Shown: positions 25,990 to 35,381, counted from the first letter of the stretch. The stretch is 64,000 nucleotides of DNA from Streptomyces sp. 3214.6 (GCF_900129855.1 NZ_LT670819.1:1860001-1924000), one strand, 5' to 3'. Program-made: numbers and translations. Notes: a model not told the origin generated them from the letters alone.

Positions 25990-26429
25990 ACGGTGGTCCT
26001 CCTTGTCGTCGTGGCACGGTGGGGGGTGGGACGCCGCCGGATCCAGGGCACGGACCGCGCGGCAGGCGGCAGGCGGCTGGTGGGAGCAGGTGGGCATCGG
26101 CCGGGAGCGGGCGCCGTGGTCGTCCCGGGTCCACTCAGGCCGCGGACGCCCGCCGAGGCCCAGTCACCGGATGCGCCTCTCCGTACGACGAGCGCCTTGC
26201 TCGCAGCCGACGGCCCCTGCACCCCGGCCGAGGCCCCGGCCAGAGGGCGCCGGCCCCGCCGACAGAACACCCCGCATCCGTGGCCCGTGGCCCGTGGCCC
26301 GTAACCCTTGGCGCCCGTCCGGTGCCCGCTCGACCACACCGGCGGACCGCACCGGTAGACCGCACCGGTAGACCGCACCGGTAGACCGCACCCGGTGGGC
26401 TGTGCCGCCGCCCGCCGGGCAGTCGTGTC
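25990..26429. other. 440-bp spacer with tandem repeats, no gene seen
   Basis: This region lies between the transporter's binding-protein gene and the dehydrogenase gene. It contains a 13-bp repeat array (26345-26397), three CGTGGCC-type units (26280-26302), and open frames that look like compositional noise in all six frames. A promoter for the dehydrogenase/isomerase pair may lie here. Confidence 0.5.
26345..26397. repeat. 13-bp tandem repeat containing ACCGGT
   Basis: Three exact copies of GACCGCACCGGTA and a fourth imperfect one run head to tail. Each contains the palindrome ACCGGT, so the array could be repeated protein-binding sites or simple slippage. Confidence 0.85.
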
Positions 26430-27491
26430 CTACTTGAAGCCGGTGGACATGTACTGGTCGACGTTCGTCTTGTCGACGACGGCCGAGTAGAGGGTGATCG
26501 AGGCGGGGATCTCGAACTCGGCGAGGCCGCCGACTCCCTTGCCCTGGCCGAGGGCGCGGGCGAGGTCGATCGCGGAGGCGGCCATGGTCGGCGGGTAGAG
26601 AACGGTGGCCTTCAGCACGCCGTTGTCCTGCTTGATCGCCTGGAACGCGGCGAGCGCCCCCGCGCCGCCGACCATGATGAAGTCATCGCGCCCGGCCTGC
26701 TCGATGGCGCGCAGCGCGCCCACGCCCTGGTCGTCGTCATGGTTCCACAGCGCGTCGAACTTGGGCTGAGCCTGGAGGAGTTGGGCCATCTTCGCCTGTC
26801 CCGACTCGACCGTGAACTCGGCGGCCTGGCGGGCCACCTTCCTGATGTTGGGGTAGTTCTTGAGAGCGTCGTCGAAGCCCTTGGTGCGCTGCTTGGTGAG
26901 CTCCAGGTTGTCCAGCCCTGCCAGCTCGATCACGCGGGCCTCGGACTTTCCCTTGAGTTTCTCCCCGATGTACCGCCCGGCGTTGAGGCCCATGCCGTAG
27001 TTGTCGCCGCCGACCCAACACCGGTACGCCTGAGGGGTGTTGAAGATCCGGTCGAGGTTGACGACCGGAATCCCGGCGCGCATCGCTTTCAGGCCGACCT
27101 GGGTGAGGGCCTTGCCGTCGGCGGGCAGCACGACCAGGACGTCGACCTTCTTGTTGATGAGGGTCTCGATCTGGCCGATCTGCTGGGCGGTGTCGTTCGA
27201 GCCCTCGGTGATCTCCAGGGTCACATCTGAGTACTTCTTCGCGCGGCTCTCGGCGTTGTCGTTGATGGCGTTGAGCCAGCCGTGGTCGGCCTGGGGTCCG
27301 GCGAAGCCGATGGTGACCTTCTTGCCGGGCTTGTCGTCGGCGGCCGGCTGGTCGTTCGCGGCCGGCTCTTCATCCTTGGAATCGTTGCTGGTGCAACCAG
27401 CAAGGAAGGTTCCGGCGGAGACGGCGGCAGCCCCGAAGAGCATTCCTCTGCGACTGGTGAAGCGGTTCGGATAAGGCGTCGGCTCTGGCAT
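26430..27491 (-). CDS. Sugar ABC transporter substrate-binding lipoprotein (RbsB-like)
   Basis: A 353-residue periplasmic-binding-protein-1 family lipoprotein. The N-terminus combines a twin-Arg (SRRGMLFG) with a lipobox (FLAGC, Cys33), so it is probably exported by Tat and anchored to the membrane. The fold begins KVTIGFAGPQADHGW and includes the hinge-type segment INKKVDVLVVLPADGKALT and IPVVNLDRIF. It is the third gene of an ATPase-permease-binding protein set, 17 bp after the permease. The ligand is probably a pentose, inositol or similar monosaccharide. Confidence 0.9.
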   Translation of the reverse strand: MPEPTPYPNRFTSRRGMLFGAAAVSAGTFLAGCTSNDSKDEEPAANDQPAADDKPGKKVTIGFAGPQADHGWLNAINDNAESRAKKYSDVTLEITEGSNDTAQQIGQIETLINKKVDVLVVLPADGKALTQVGLKAMRAGIPVVNLDRIFNTPQAYRCWVGGDNYGMGLNAGRYIGEKLKGKSEARVIELAGLDNLELTKQRTKGFDDALKNYPNIRKVARQAAEFTVESGQAKMAQLLQAQPKFDALWNHDDDQGVGALRAIEQAGRDDFIMVGGAGALAAFQAIKQDNGVLKATVLYPPTMAASAIDLARALGQGKGVGGLAEFEIPASITLYSAVVDKTNVDQYMSTGFK

Positions 27492-27508
27492 GGCGGTGAA
27501 CCCTTTCC

Positions 27509-28525
27509 TCAGGTCGTGCTCGCGGTACGGCGCTGGACCAGCACGGCGGCGACGATGATCGCGCCCTTGGCGATCTGCTGTACGTCGCTCTGCAGGTTGT
27601 TCAGGGCGAAGATGTTGGTGATCGTGGTGAAGATCAGGACGCCGAGCACGGAGCCGGTGATGGTGCCGCGACCCCCGCTGAGCAGCGTGCCGCCGATGAT
27701 CGCGGCCGCGATGGCGTCGAGTTCGTAGAGGTTGCCGTTGGTGTTCTGACCCGAGCCGGACAGGATGATCAGCAGGAAGGCAGCGATGCCGCAGCACAGT
27801 CCGGACAGCAGGTAGAGGTAGAGCCGTTGGCGGCGTACGTCGATGCCGGCGAGCCGGGCGGCCTCCGCATTGCCGCCGACGGCGACCGTGCGGCGGCCGA
27901 AGGTGGTGCGGTTCAGCACCAGCCAGCCGATGACCGTCACGATCGCGAATACGATCACGAGTGGCGGGACGCCGAGCACATAGGAGTCGCGCTCGCCGAG
28001 GTCGAGGATGCCGTTGATCGTCACGATCTGCGTCCGGCCGTCCGTGATCTGCAGCGCCAGCCCGCGGGCGGAGGCCAGCATGGCGAGCGTCGCGATGAAC
28101 GGCACCATGCCGCCGTAGGCGATGAGCAGTCCGTTGACCAGGCCGCAGCCCACGCCGACGATCACCGCGGTGAAGAGGATGCCCGCGAAACCGTATTCCT
28201 GGGTGGCGACCGTGGTGGCCCACACCGAGGAGAGGGCGACGATCGCGCCGACGGAGAGGTCGATGCCCCCGGAGGTGATGACGAAGGTCATGCCAACGGT
28301 CACCACCCCGATCACCGAGGCCTGGGTGAGGACGAGTTGGAGGTTGCGGGTGTCCAGGAACTCGTCCGGTTTGGTGATCCCGCCGATGACGACGAGCGCG
28401 GCGAGCACACCGAGCAGGGAGAGCGTGCGGAGGTCGGCGCGGGCGACCATGGTGCGCCAGGCGGGGAGTGGGATCTGCGGCACCTTGTCGGTGCTGTTCC
28501 GCGGTGGGGAGACGGGCTGCGTCAT
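27509..28525 (-). CDS. Sugar ABC transporter permease (RbsC-like)
   Basis: A 338-residue inner-membrane permease of the ribose/xylose/inositol family with about 8-10 hydrophobic helices. Family segments include MTFVITSGGIDLSVGAIVAL, NRTTFGRRTVAVGGNAEAA and ELDAIAAAIIGGTLLSGGRG, the last being the cytoplasmic loop that contacts the ATPase. It overlaps the ATPase stop by 4 bases. Confidence 0.93.
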   Translation of the reverse strand: MTQPVSPPRNSTDKVPQIPLPAWRTMVARADLRTLSLLGVLAALVVIGGITKPDEFLDTRNLQLVLTQASVIGVVTVGMTFVITSGGIDLSVGAIVALSSVWATTVATQEYGFAGILFTAVIVGVGCGLVNGLLIAYGGMVPFIATLAMLASARGLALQITDGRTQIVTINGILDLGERDSYVLGVPPLVIVFAIVTVIGWLVLNRTTFGRRTVAVGGNAEAARLAGIDVRRQRLYLYLLSGLCCGIAAFLLIILSGSGQNTNGNLYELDAIAAAIIGGTLLSGGRGTITGSVLGVLIFTTITNIFALNNLQSDVQQIAKGAIIVAAVLVQRRTASTT

Positions 28526-30045
28526 GACGCCGGGCTTCCTTCCATGACCAGATCGAGTACGCGGTGTTCGTCCAGGTCACGGGCGGGTGCCGTGTGGACG
28601 ACGTGGCCTTCTCGGAGCACCAGCACGCGGTCGGCGAGGCCGAGCACCTCGGGGACCTCGCTGGAGACCAGCAGCACGGCGAGGCCTTCGTCGGCAAGTC
28701 GACGGACGACTGCATACAGCTCGGCGCGGGCGCCGACGTCGACGCCGCGTGTCGGCTCGTCGAGCAGCAGGACCCGGCAGCCGCGCAACAGCCAGCGGGC
28801 CAGGACGGCCTTCTGCTGGTTGCCGCCGGACAGGGTGCGCACGGGGACGGACGGGTTGTCGGGGCGCAGGGACAGCTCACGGGTCGCGGCCTGCGCCGCC
28901 CCCCGCTCGGCGCGCCGGTCGATCCAACCGCCCCGTGAGAAACGGGACATGGAGGAGACCGAGACGTTGCGTGTGACGGACTCCAGCATCAGCAGGGCCT
29001 GCGCCTTGCGTTCCTCGGGGGCGAGCCCGAGCCCGGCCCGTACGGCGGCGCGCACACTGCCGGGGCGCAACGGCCGTCCGTCGACGAGGACTTGACCCGC
29101 AGTGGGCTTTCGCGCTCCGTAGATCGTCTCCAGGATCTCCGAGCGCCCCGAGCCGACCAGTCCGGCGAGTCCGACGATCTCTCCGGGCCGCACGGTCAGG
29201 TCGAGGGCGGCGAACTCACCGTCCCGGGCCAGCCCCCGCACCTCCAGTACGGGCTTCCCGTCCCCGGCCGCGTCACCCGACGGCCGCTCGGGGAAGACGT
29301 ACTCGACGTTGCGTCCCGTCATGAGCGCCACGACCTCGCGCGTAGGCGTCGTCTTCGCGGGCAGTCCGCCCGCCACCGCCCGTCCGTCCTTCAGCACGGT
29401 CACGCGGTCGCCGATCCGCCGGATCTCCTCCAGGCGGTGCGAGATGTACACGACGGCCACTCCGTCCGCGGTCAGGTCGCCGACGATGCGGAACAGGTTG
29501 TCGACCTCGTCGGGGTCGAGGGCGGCCGACGGTTCGTCCATCACGATGAGCCGTACGTCGTGCGAGAGGGCGCGCGCCATGGAGACGATCTGCTGCTGCG
29601 CCGCCGACAACTCACCGACCAGTCGGGCTGGATCGATCTCAGGATGACCAAGTCGCTTCAGCAGAGCAGCAGTTGAGGCACGTGCCGCCTTGCCTCGTAC
29701 GACGAAGCCGACTGCGGTGGGTTCATGGCCCAGGTGGACGTTCTCCGCCACCGACAGGTGCTCCACCAGGTCGAGTTCCTGGTAGATGGTGGCGATGCCG
29801 AGGCGCATGGCCGCGATCGGGGAGCGCAGGGTGGCGGAGTCGCCCTGCCAGCGGATGACGCCGCCGTCGGGCTGGTGGGCGCCGGCCAGGATCTTGATGA
29901 GGGTGGACTTGCCGGCGCCGTTCTGGCCGAGCAGACAGTGCACTTCGCCGGCCTGGACGTCGAGGTCGACGCCGTCCAACGCCCGTACTCCGGGGAAGGA
30001 CTTGGTGATGTCGGACATGCTGAGCAGGGGTGGTGGTGATGCCAT
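28522..30045 (-). CDS. Sugar ABC transporter ATPase (RbsA-like, two ABC domains)
   Basis: A 507-residue protein with two fused ABC domains. The first has Walker A GQNGAGKST, signature LSAAQQQ and Walker B LIVMDEPSAALD. The second has a degenerate Walker A (GLAGLVGSGRSE), signature LSGGNQQK and Walker B VLLLDEPTRGVD. This asymmetry is normal for RbsA/XylG/MglA proteins. It begins the transporter operon. The 260-bp region upstream, toward the ROK gene, is G-rich and repetitive. Confidence 0.93.
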   Translation of the reverse strand: MASPPPLLSMSDITKSFPGVRALDGVDLDVQAGEVHCLLGQNGAGKSTLIKILAGAHQPDGGVIRWQGDSATLRSPIAAMRLGIATIYQELDLVEHLSVAENVHLGHEPTAVGFVVRGKAARASTAALLKRLGHPEIDPARLVGELSAAQQQIVSMARALSHDVRLIVMDEPSAALDPDEVDNLFRIVGDLTADGVAVVYISHRLEEIRRIGDRVTVLKDGRAVAGGLPAKTTPTREVVALMTGRNVEYVFPERPSGDAAGDGKPVLEVRGLARDGEFAALDLTVRPGEIVGLAGLVGSGRSEILETIYGARKPTAGQVLVDGRPLRPGSVRAAVRAGLGLAPEERKAQALLMLESVTRNVSVSSMSRFSRGGWIDRRAERGAAQAATRELSLRPDNPSVPVRTLSGGNQQKAVLARWLLRGCRVLLLDEPTRGVDVGARAELYAVVRRLADEGLAVLLVSSEVPEVLGLADRVLVLREGHVVHTAPARDLDEHRVLDLVMEGSPAS

Positions 30046-30108
30046 GTGGGTTCCCCTCGGCGGGCGTGCGGGCCGGAGTCAGGGCAGAACGATGTCGTTG
30101 TTCTCAAG

Positions 30109-30236
30109 GCAGGGCAGGGCAGGGCACGGCAGGAAAGAGCAGGCTGGACAGGACACGCGGAGCACAACAAGCAGGGCAGATCAGGGAGGACGGATCAGGC
30201 GGGACGGATCAGGCAGGGCATGGCCGTCGGAGCAGG
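30109..30236. repeat. Purine-rich region with GGGCA repeats
   Basis: AGGGC is repeated four times in a row near 30109-30127, then GGGCAGATCAGG/GGATCAGGC-type words recur to about 30236. It lies between the ROK regulator and the transporter ATPase and probably contains the transporter promoter. Confidence 0.55.
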
Positions 30237-30306
30237 GCGAGGCTGGGCGTCGCGCTGGTGAACCGTGTCAATGGCGCGCTTGCGGGGATCGTGTCGGGTG
30301 GCTGGC

Positions 30307-31497
30307 TTACGCGGGTGAGAACAGATGGTCGCTGATCAGTCGGGCCGCGCCGATCACACCGGCGGTGGGGCCCAACTCCCCCAGGACGATGGGGAGGTTG
30401 CCGGTCGCGAGCGGCAGCGACTGGCGGTACACCTGAGTGCGGATCGCGGCGAGCAGGGTGTGGCCGAGGCCGGTCACCCCGCCGCCGATCACCACCAGGC
30501 CGGGGTTGAAGAAGGAGACGAGTCCGGCGATGACCTGGCCGACCCGGTTGCCGCCCTCGCGGATCATCTCGATGCAGGTGGCGTCGCCCGCTGCGGCAGC
30601 GGCGGCGACGTCGACGGCGGTCAACGCGCCGTTCGCCTCCAGCCGTGCCGCGAGTTCCGCCGACAGGCCCTGCTGGGCCGCCTCCGTCGCGTCACGGGCC
30701 ACGGCCGCGCCGCTGAAGTAGGCCTCCAGGCATCCTCTGTTGCCGCAGGCGCACGGACGGCCGTCGGGCACGGCCTGGATGTGCCCGATGTCGCCCGCGC
30801 TGCCGGTCGTACCGCGGTAGACCTGACCGCCGACGACGATGCCGCAGCCGATGCCGGTGCCGATCTTGACGCAGAGGAAGTCGGCGACGGTGCGGGCGAC
30901 GCCCGCATGCTGCTCCCCCATCGCCATGAGGTTCACGTCGTTGTCGACCATGACCGGGCAGCCGAGTTCCTGGCTGAGCGCCTCCCGCACAGGAAAGCCG
31001 TCCCAACCCGGCATGATCGGCGGCGCGACCGGCACACCTTCGGGAAAACGAACCGGACCGGGTACCCCGATGCCGGCGCCGTCGAAGCCCTCGGCGAGTC
31101 CCGTCGCCCTCAACTTCGCGGCCATGGACAGGACTTGCTCGAAGACCGCGACCGGTCCCTCACGTACGTCGAGGGGCTGGTTGAGGTGTCCGAGGGTCTC
31201 CAGTTCGGCGTTGGTGACCGCGACGTCGACCGATGTCGCGCCGATGTCGACGCCGAGGAGGCGCAGCCCGGGGTTGAGCCGGACGTTGTGTGAACGACGG
31301 CCACCGCGCGAGGCGGCGAGTCCGTCGGCGACGACCAGCCCCGTCTCCAGGAGCCGGTCCACCTCCACGGCCAGCTTGGACCGGGACAGGTCGACCCGAT
31401 CACCCAGTTGCGCACGGGAGTTGGGGCCGCTGTCCCGCAACAGTTTGAGCAGGCGGGCCTGGTGAGCGTTCGCGGGTCGTGCCGTCATGCGTCTCAC
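30307..31497 (-). CDS. ROK-family transcriptional regulator
   Basis: A 396-residue regulator. The N-terminal winged helix lies at about residues 10-70 (HQARLLKLLRDSGPNSRAQL, then VDLSRSKLAVEVDRLLETGL). The ROK sugar-kinase fold follows: ATP-site LLGVDIGATSVDVAVT, catalytic-type IGVPGPV, VMVDNDVNLMAMGE, and the zinc motif CACGNRGCLEAYFSG. ROK regulators bind a sugar or sugar phosphate. It is adjacent to, and on the same strand as, the RbsABC-like operon, which is its probable target. GTG 31497 (GGGGAGG 6 bases upstream) is preferred to ATG 31488. Confidence 0.9.
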   Translation of the reverse strand: MRRMTARPANAHQARLLKLLRDSGPNSRAQLGDRVDLSRSKLAVEVDRLLETGLVVADGLAASRGGRRSHNVRLNPGLRLLGVDIGATSVDVAVTNAELETLGHLNQPLDVREGPVAVFEQVLSMAAKLRATGLAEGFDGAGIGVPGPVRFPEGVPVAPPIMPGWDGFPVREALSQELGCPVMVDNDVNLMAMGEQHAGVARTVADFLCVKIGTGIGCGIVVGGQVYRGTTGSAGDIGHIQAVPDGRPCACGNRGCLEAYFSGAAVARDATEAAQQGLSAELAARLEANGALTAVDVAAAAAAGDATCIEMIREGGNRVGQVIAGLVSFFNPGLVVIGGGVTGLGHTLLAAIRTQVYRQSLPLATGNLPIVLGELGPTAGVIGAARLISDHLFSPA

Positions 31498-31674
31498 GAA
31501 CCCCTCCCCGCCTCAATTTCGGCCACCAGTGTCGGGCTTTCGAAGGGAACGTAGCAGCGGCTGCCGAACCTGGGAAGAAGCTGTGCACAGATTGCCGCCA
31601 ACTTTCTCCACTCACAGGACAAAGCAGCGTGGCGGCACCCACGGCATAGGCTCGGTCGGCGCTGGAAGGAGGGC

Positions 31675-32352
31675 TCAGGACGTGGCGCGGGCGTGGTACG
31701 AGCGCCGGGTGTGCTCGGTGTGCTCACGCATCAGCCGGGTCGCCAGTTGCTCGTCGTGCGCGACGATCGCGGTGATCAGTTCGCGGTGCTCGTCCCAGGA
31801 CTGGTGGCCGCGCTGGCGGGCGATCGGCGTGTAGTACCAGCGCACCCGGCGGTCGACCTGGGCCGCCAGCTCGGCGAGGACCGTGTTGCCGGCGATCTCC
31901 ATGATCTTGGCGTGGAAACGGGCGTTCAGGGCGACGGCGGCGTCCACGTCGTCCTGGGCGACGGCCAGCATCCCCTGGGCCTGGATCTCGTTCAGGGCCT
32001 CGATGCCCGCCTGGTCCGCGTGCGCGGCGGCGAGCCGTGCGGCTTCGGCCTCCAACAGCGTGCGAACGGTGAGGAGTTGGTCCGCCTCTTCCTCGGTCGG
32101 CTCGTGCACGAACGCACCCTGGGCGGGTCTGAGGTCCACCCACCCCTCGGTGTTCAGCCGCTGCAGAGCCTCCCGCACCGGCTGCCGCGAGACGCCGAGG
32201 TGCGAGGCGAGCTCGCTCTCGACGAGGTGCTGGCCGGGCTGGAGGGCACGGGTGGTGATGAGTTCGAGCAGCGCCTCGTAGACGCGGTCGCGCAGCGGAC
32301 CGGGTCGTTCGAGCTTGGGCACCGCACCCTGTGGCAGTCCTCGCGACAACAT
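31675..32352 (-). CDS. GntR-family transcriptional regulator with FCD domain
   Basis: A 225-residue FadR-type regulator. The winged helix covers residues 15-80 (DRVYEALLELITTRALQPGQ, then LGVSRQPVREALQRLNTEGW). The FCD domain follows (LLEAEAARLAAAH, NARFHAKIMEIAGN, WDEHRELITAI, MREHTEHTRRSYH), whose Asp/His residues usually bind a metal and a carboxylate ligand. ATG 32352 is chosen because AGGAGG lies upstream; the frame continues to 32391. Two GTCTACAG words stand in its own promoter region, and a matching inverted pair stands in front of the oxalate/formate-type carrier. Confidence 0.88.
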   Translation of the reverse strand: MLSRGLPQGAVPKLERPGPLRDRVYEALLELITTRALQPGQHLVESELASHLGVSRQPVREALQRLNTEGWVDLRPAQGAFVHEPTEEEADQLLTVRTLLEAEAARLAAAHADQAGIEALNEIQAQGMLAVAQDDVDAAVALNARFHAKIMEIAGNTVLAELAAQVDRRVRWYYTPIARQRGHQSWDEHRELITAIVAHDEQLATRLMREHTEHTRRSYHARATS

Positions 32353-32444
32353 CGGTCGGTCCCCCTCCTGGGAAACACCGGGCAACCGCACCCGAAAGCC
32401 CCGTATCGATTGACGTATCGGCCGTGTGCAGCTGGGTGGCGACT

Positions 32445-32480
32445 GTCTACAGCCGAGTCTCGATTGTCTTTCGTCTACAG
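32445..32480. promoter_or_regulatory. Possible GntR operator, paired GTCTACAG
   Basis: GTCTACAG occurs at 32445-32452 and 32473-32480, 28 bp apart, in the region upstream of the GntR gene. The reverse complement occurs at 35382-35389. Autoregulation by such repeats is common in the FadR group; the assignment is an inference. Confidence 0.4.
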
Positions 32481-32617
32481 TCTACGGCGCACAGTGGACC
32501 AGCCCCGGGCACGGTCGATCGCGTCGCCCTTCGGTGCGGCCTCGACGTCTGGCCTCGCGGCGCGAGCTGCGCGAGCCGCCCTCAAGGGCCCGTCCGACTA
32601 CCGCAGCCCGCCGCCGC

Positions 32618-33565
32618 TCACGGGCAGCGCACGACCTGGCCCGCGTACGACAGGTTGCCGCCGAAGCCGAAGAGCAGCACCGGGTCGCCCGTGGAGACGG
32701 CGCCCTGCTCGACGAGCTTGGAGAAGGCCAGGGGGATGCTGGCGGCGGAGGTGTTGCCCGATTCGGTGACGTCGCGCGCGACGACCGCGTTGACGGCGCC
32801 GATCTTCTGCGCGAGGGGTTCGATGATGCGCAGGTTCGCCTGGTGCAGGACGACGGCGGCGAGGTCCTCGGGAGTGAGCCCGGCCCGCTCGCAGGCCTGT
32901 CGCGCCAGGGGCGGCAGTTGGGTGGTGGCCCAGCGGTAGACGCTCTGCCCTTCCTGCGCGAACCGTGCCGGCTGACCCTCGATGCGCACGGCGTGGCCCA
33001 TCTCGGGCACCGAGCCCCACAGCACGGGCGCGATGCCGGGCTCGACTCCGTCGGGGCAGGCTTCGACCACGGCGGCGCCCGCTCCGTCGCCGACCAGCAC
33101 GCAGGTGGTGCGGTCGCTCCAGTCGGTCACCTCGGACATCTTGTCGGCGCCGATGACCAGGGCACGGGTGGCTGCGCCCGCACGGACGGTGTGGTCGGCG
33201 GTCGCCAGCGCATGGGTGAAACCGGCGCAGACGACATTGACGTCCATCGCGGCCGGCTGCGGAATGCCGAGCCGGGCGGCGACCCGGGCGGCCATGTTGG
33301 GCGAGCGGTCGACGGCCGTGGAGGTCGCGACCAGCACCAGGTCGATGTCGGCCGGTGTGAGGCCGGCCGAGGCGAGCGCCTTGGCGGCGGCGTGTGCGGC
33401 CAGCTCGTCCACGGGCTCGTCGGGGCCCGCGATGTGGCGCGTGCGGATGCCCACCCGGCTCCTGATCCACTCGTCACTGGTGTCGACCAGGCCCGCCAGG
33501 TCCTCGTTGGTGAGCACCTTGGCGGGCTGGTAGTGGCCGACGGCGGCGATGCGCGAGCCGTTCAT
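32618..33565 (-). CDS. 3-oxoacyl-ACP synthase III (KAS III/FabH-like)
   Basis: A 315-residue thiolase-fold condensing enzyme with the full catalytic triad: Cys113 (DVNVVCAGFTHAL), His241 (LHQANLRI) and Asn271 (ESGNTSAASIPLA). FabH enzymes condense an acyl-CoA with malonyl-ACP. It lacks the usual fabD/acpP/fabF neighbours, so it is likely a paralogue used in a side pathway or for an unusual starter unit rather than the main fatty-acid initiation enzyme. It lies 181 bp after the small carrier gene on the same strand. Confidence 0.9.
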   Translation of the reverse strand: MNGSRIAAVGHYQPAKVLTNEDLAGLVDTSDEWIRSRVGIRTRHIAGPDEPVDELAAHAAAKALASAGLTPADIDLVLVATSTAVDRSPNMAARVAARLGIPQPAAMDVNVVCAGFTHALATADHTVRAGAATRALVIGADKMSEVTDWSDRTTCVLVGDGAGAAVVEACPDGVEPGIAPVLWGSVPEMGHAVRIEGQPARFAQEGQSVYRWATTQLPPLARQACERAGLTPEDLAAVVLHQANLRIIEPLAQKIGAVNAVVARDVTESGNTSAASIPLAFSKLVEQGAVSTGDPVLLFGFGGNLSYAGQVVRCP

Positions 33566-33746
33566 TGGGGGGTCCCCCTCGTTGCCTTGGGTAGCGGGAT
33601 CCTCCAGTCTGATCAGTGACTCGCGGGTACGAGGGCGCGTGAAGCGACAGGAAACCGGTTCCCGGGTTGTCGGCTTCCCCATAGCCCTCGGACGCCCGAG
33701 CAACCGCCGAACATCCACCCGCCGCACACCCGCCCCACGCAAACCG

Positions 33747-33884
33747 TTACCCGGTGAACAATTGCGTCGCCTTCTGTACGAGCTCGTACAGCCCGTAGGC
33801 GAGCGGCGCGCCCACCCACAGCCAGGCAAAGGCGATCAGTGGCCGCCGGTCAGGCTGCGGACTCGGGCTGCTGTCGTTCGACAT
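33747..33884 (-). CDS. Small single-helix partner of the MFS carrier, 45 residues
   Basis: A small gene hidden by overlap. ATG 33884 follows a strong AAGGAGG site by 6 bases and reads to TAA at 33747. The product has a polar N-terminus (MSNDSSPSPQPDRRP) and one membrane helix (LIAFAWLWVGAPLAYGLY) with a short basic end. It overlaps the last 35 bases of the MFS gene in another frame, so it is coupled to it. Small proteins of this kind are annotated as MFS transporter small subunits beside oxalate/formate-type carriers; a role in assembling or stabilising the carrier is probable. Confidence 0.8.
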   Translation of the reverse strand: MSNDSSPSPQPDRRPLIAFAWLWVGAPLAYGLYELVQKATQLFTG

Positions 33885-35184
33885 CGGCAACCTCCTTCTG
33901 GGCGGGCAGGTGGTGACGGGGGTGGACGGGACGGACGAGTTCGTTGGCGACGAAGCCGACGGCGAGCAGCCCGATCATGATGAACAGGGACAGCGTGTAC
34001 AGCGACGAGCCGTGCTTTCCGGCCTCCTCCTGCCGGTCGGCGATCCAGTTCACGATCAGCGGGCCGAGCACTCCGGCGGTGGACCAGGCGGTGAGCAACC
34101 GGCCGTGGATCGCGCCGACCTGGTAGGTCCCGAACAGGTCCTTGAGGTAGGCGGGGACGGTCGCGAAGCCGCCGCCGTAGAAGGAGAGGATCACCAGCGC
34201 GCACAGGACGAACAGGGGTTTCGACGAGTCGCCGATCAGCGCGATCAGCCCGTACATCAGGGCGCCGACGCCCAGGTACACCCGGTAGATGTTCTTGCGT
34301 CCGATCAGGTCCGAGGTGGACGACCAGCCGATCCGGCCGGCCATGTTCGCCGCGGACAGCAGGGCGACGAAGCCGGCGGCGGCGGACACCGAGACCGGGG
34401 TGGAGGTGTCGGCGAAGAAGTCCTTGATCATCGGCGCGGCCTTCTCCAGGATGCCGATGCCGGCGGTCACGTTCATGCAGAGCACGACCCACAGACACCA
34501 GAACTGAGGGGTGCGCACCGCACTGCGCGCCGACACCTGCACCCCCTCGACGGCGCTCGGCCCGCCCGCGACCGGCCGCTCGCTGCGCGGCACCCGCACC
34601 AGCAGTACGCCCAGCGTCATGAAGACCGCATAGGAAAGCCCGTGCACGAGAAAGGCGAGCGCGATCCCGGAGCTGTCGGAGCCGAACGACTCCAGCATCT
34701 GCGCCGACCAGGGCGAGGCGATGAGCGCGCCGCCGCCGAAGCCCATGATGGCGATGCCGGTGGCCATGCCAGGACGATCCGGGAACCACTTGATCAATGT
34801 GGAGACGGGTGAGATGTAACCGATGCCGAGACCGATTCCGCCGACGAAGCCGTAGCCGAGGACGATCAGCCAGTACTGCTCGGTGGCGGCGCCGAGCGCG
34901 GAGATCAGGAAGCCGGACGAGAAGCAGACCAGGGCGACGGTCATCGCCCAGCGCGGCCCGTTGCGTTCCACGAGCGTGCCGCCGAAGGCCGCGGACAGGC
35001 CGAGCATGACGATGGCGAGTTGGAAGGGAAGCGCGCTCTGCGTGCCGCTGAGGTCGAGCGCGGACTCCAGCGGCGGCTTGAACACGGACCACGCGTAGGC
35101 CTGGCCGATGGAGAGATGGACCGAGAGCGCGGCCGGGGGGACGAGCCAGCGGCTCCAGCCGGGCGGTGCGACAGGGGGACTCAT
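33850..35184 (-). CDS. MFS transporter, oxalate/formate antiporter (OFA) family
   Basis: A 444-residue carrier with 12 predicted membrane helices. OFA-type features are the N-terminal IGQAYAWSVFKPPLE helix, PRWAMTVALVCFSSGF, GYGFVGGIGLGIGYISPVST and LIKWFPDRPGMATGIAIMGFGGGA. The family moves small monocarboxylates or dicarboxylates such as oxalate, formate, lactate or pyruvate. The neighbouring fdhD and formate dehydrogenase remnant point to formate or oxalate. The gene is divergent from the panE/fdh remnant, and an inverted CTGTAGAC repeat lies between them. Confidence 0.88.
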   Translation of the reverse strand: MSPPVAPPGWSRWLVPPAALSVHLSIGQAYAWSVFKPPLESALDLSGTQSALPFQLAIVMLGLSAAFGGTLVERNGPRWAMTVALVCFSSGFLISALGAATEQYWLIVLGYGFVGGIGLGIGYISPVSTLIKWFPDRPGMATGIAIMGFGGGALIASPWSAQMLESFGSDSSGIALAFLVHGLSYAVFMTLGVLLVRVPRSERPVAGGPSAVEGVQVSARSAVRTPQFWCLWVVLCMNVTAGIGILEKAAPMIKDFFADTSTPVSVSAAAGFVALLSAANMAGRIGWSSTSDLIGRKNIYRVYLGVGALMYGLIALIGDSSKPLFVLCALVILSFYGGGFATVPAYLKDLFGTYQVGAIHGRLLTAWSTAGVLGPLIVNWIADRQEEAGKHGSSLYTLSLFIMIGLLAVGFVANELVRPVHPRHHLPAQKEVADVERQQPESAA

Positions 35185-35381
35185 GAATCCTGAACATTAG
35201 GAATCCACAACGGCGTTGAGAAGGCGGCGCGTCGACAGTTTTCGGTGAACGGTATGCGAGCTGCGCCGAGCGGTCGGACCGACCGGTTTTTCGAAACCGC
35301 TTGCACAACCGGTGCGGGGACCGCCGCGGGCTCCGGCCCGGCCCCGGCGCCGCGCGCACCCTCGCCGCCCCCACTTGCGTA

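Noticed and set aside
26345..26397. Repeat array considered as a CRISPR or origin iteron set
   Set aside because: There are no spacers, no cas or rep genes nearby, and fewer than four full copies.
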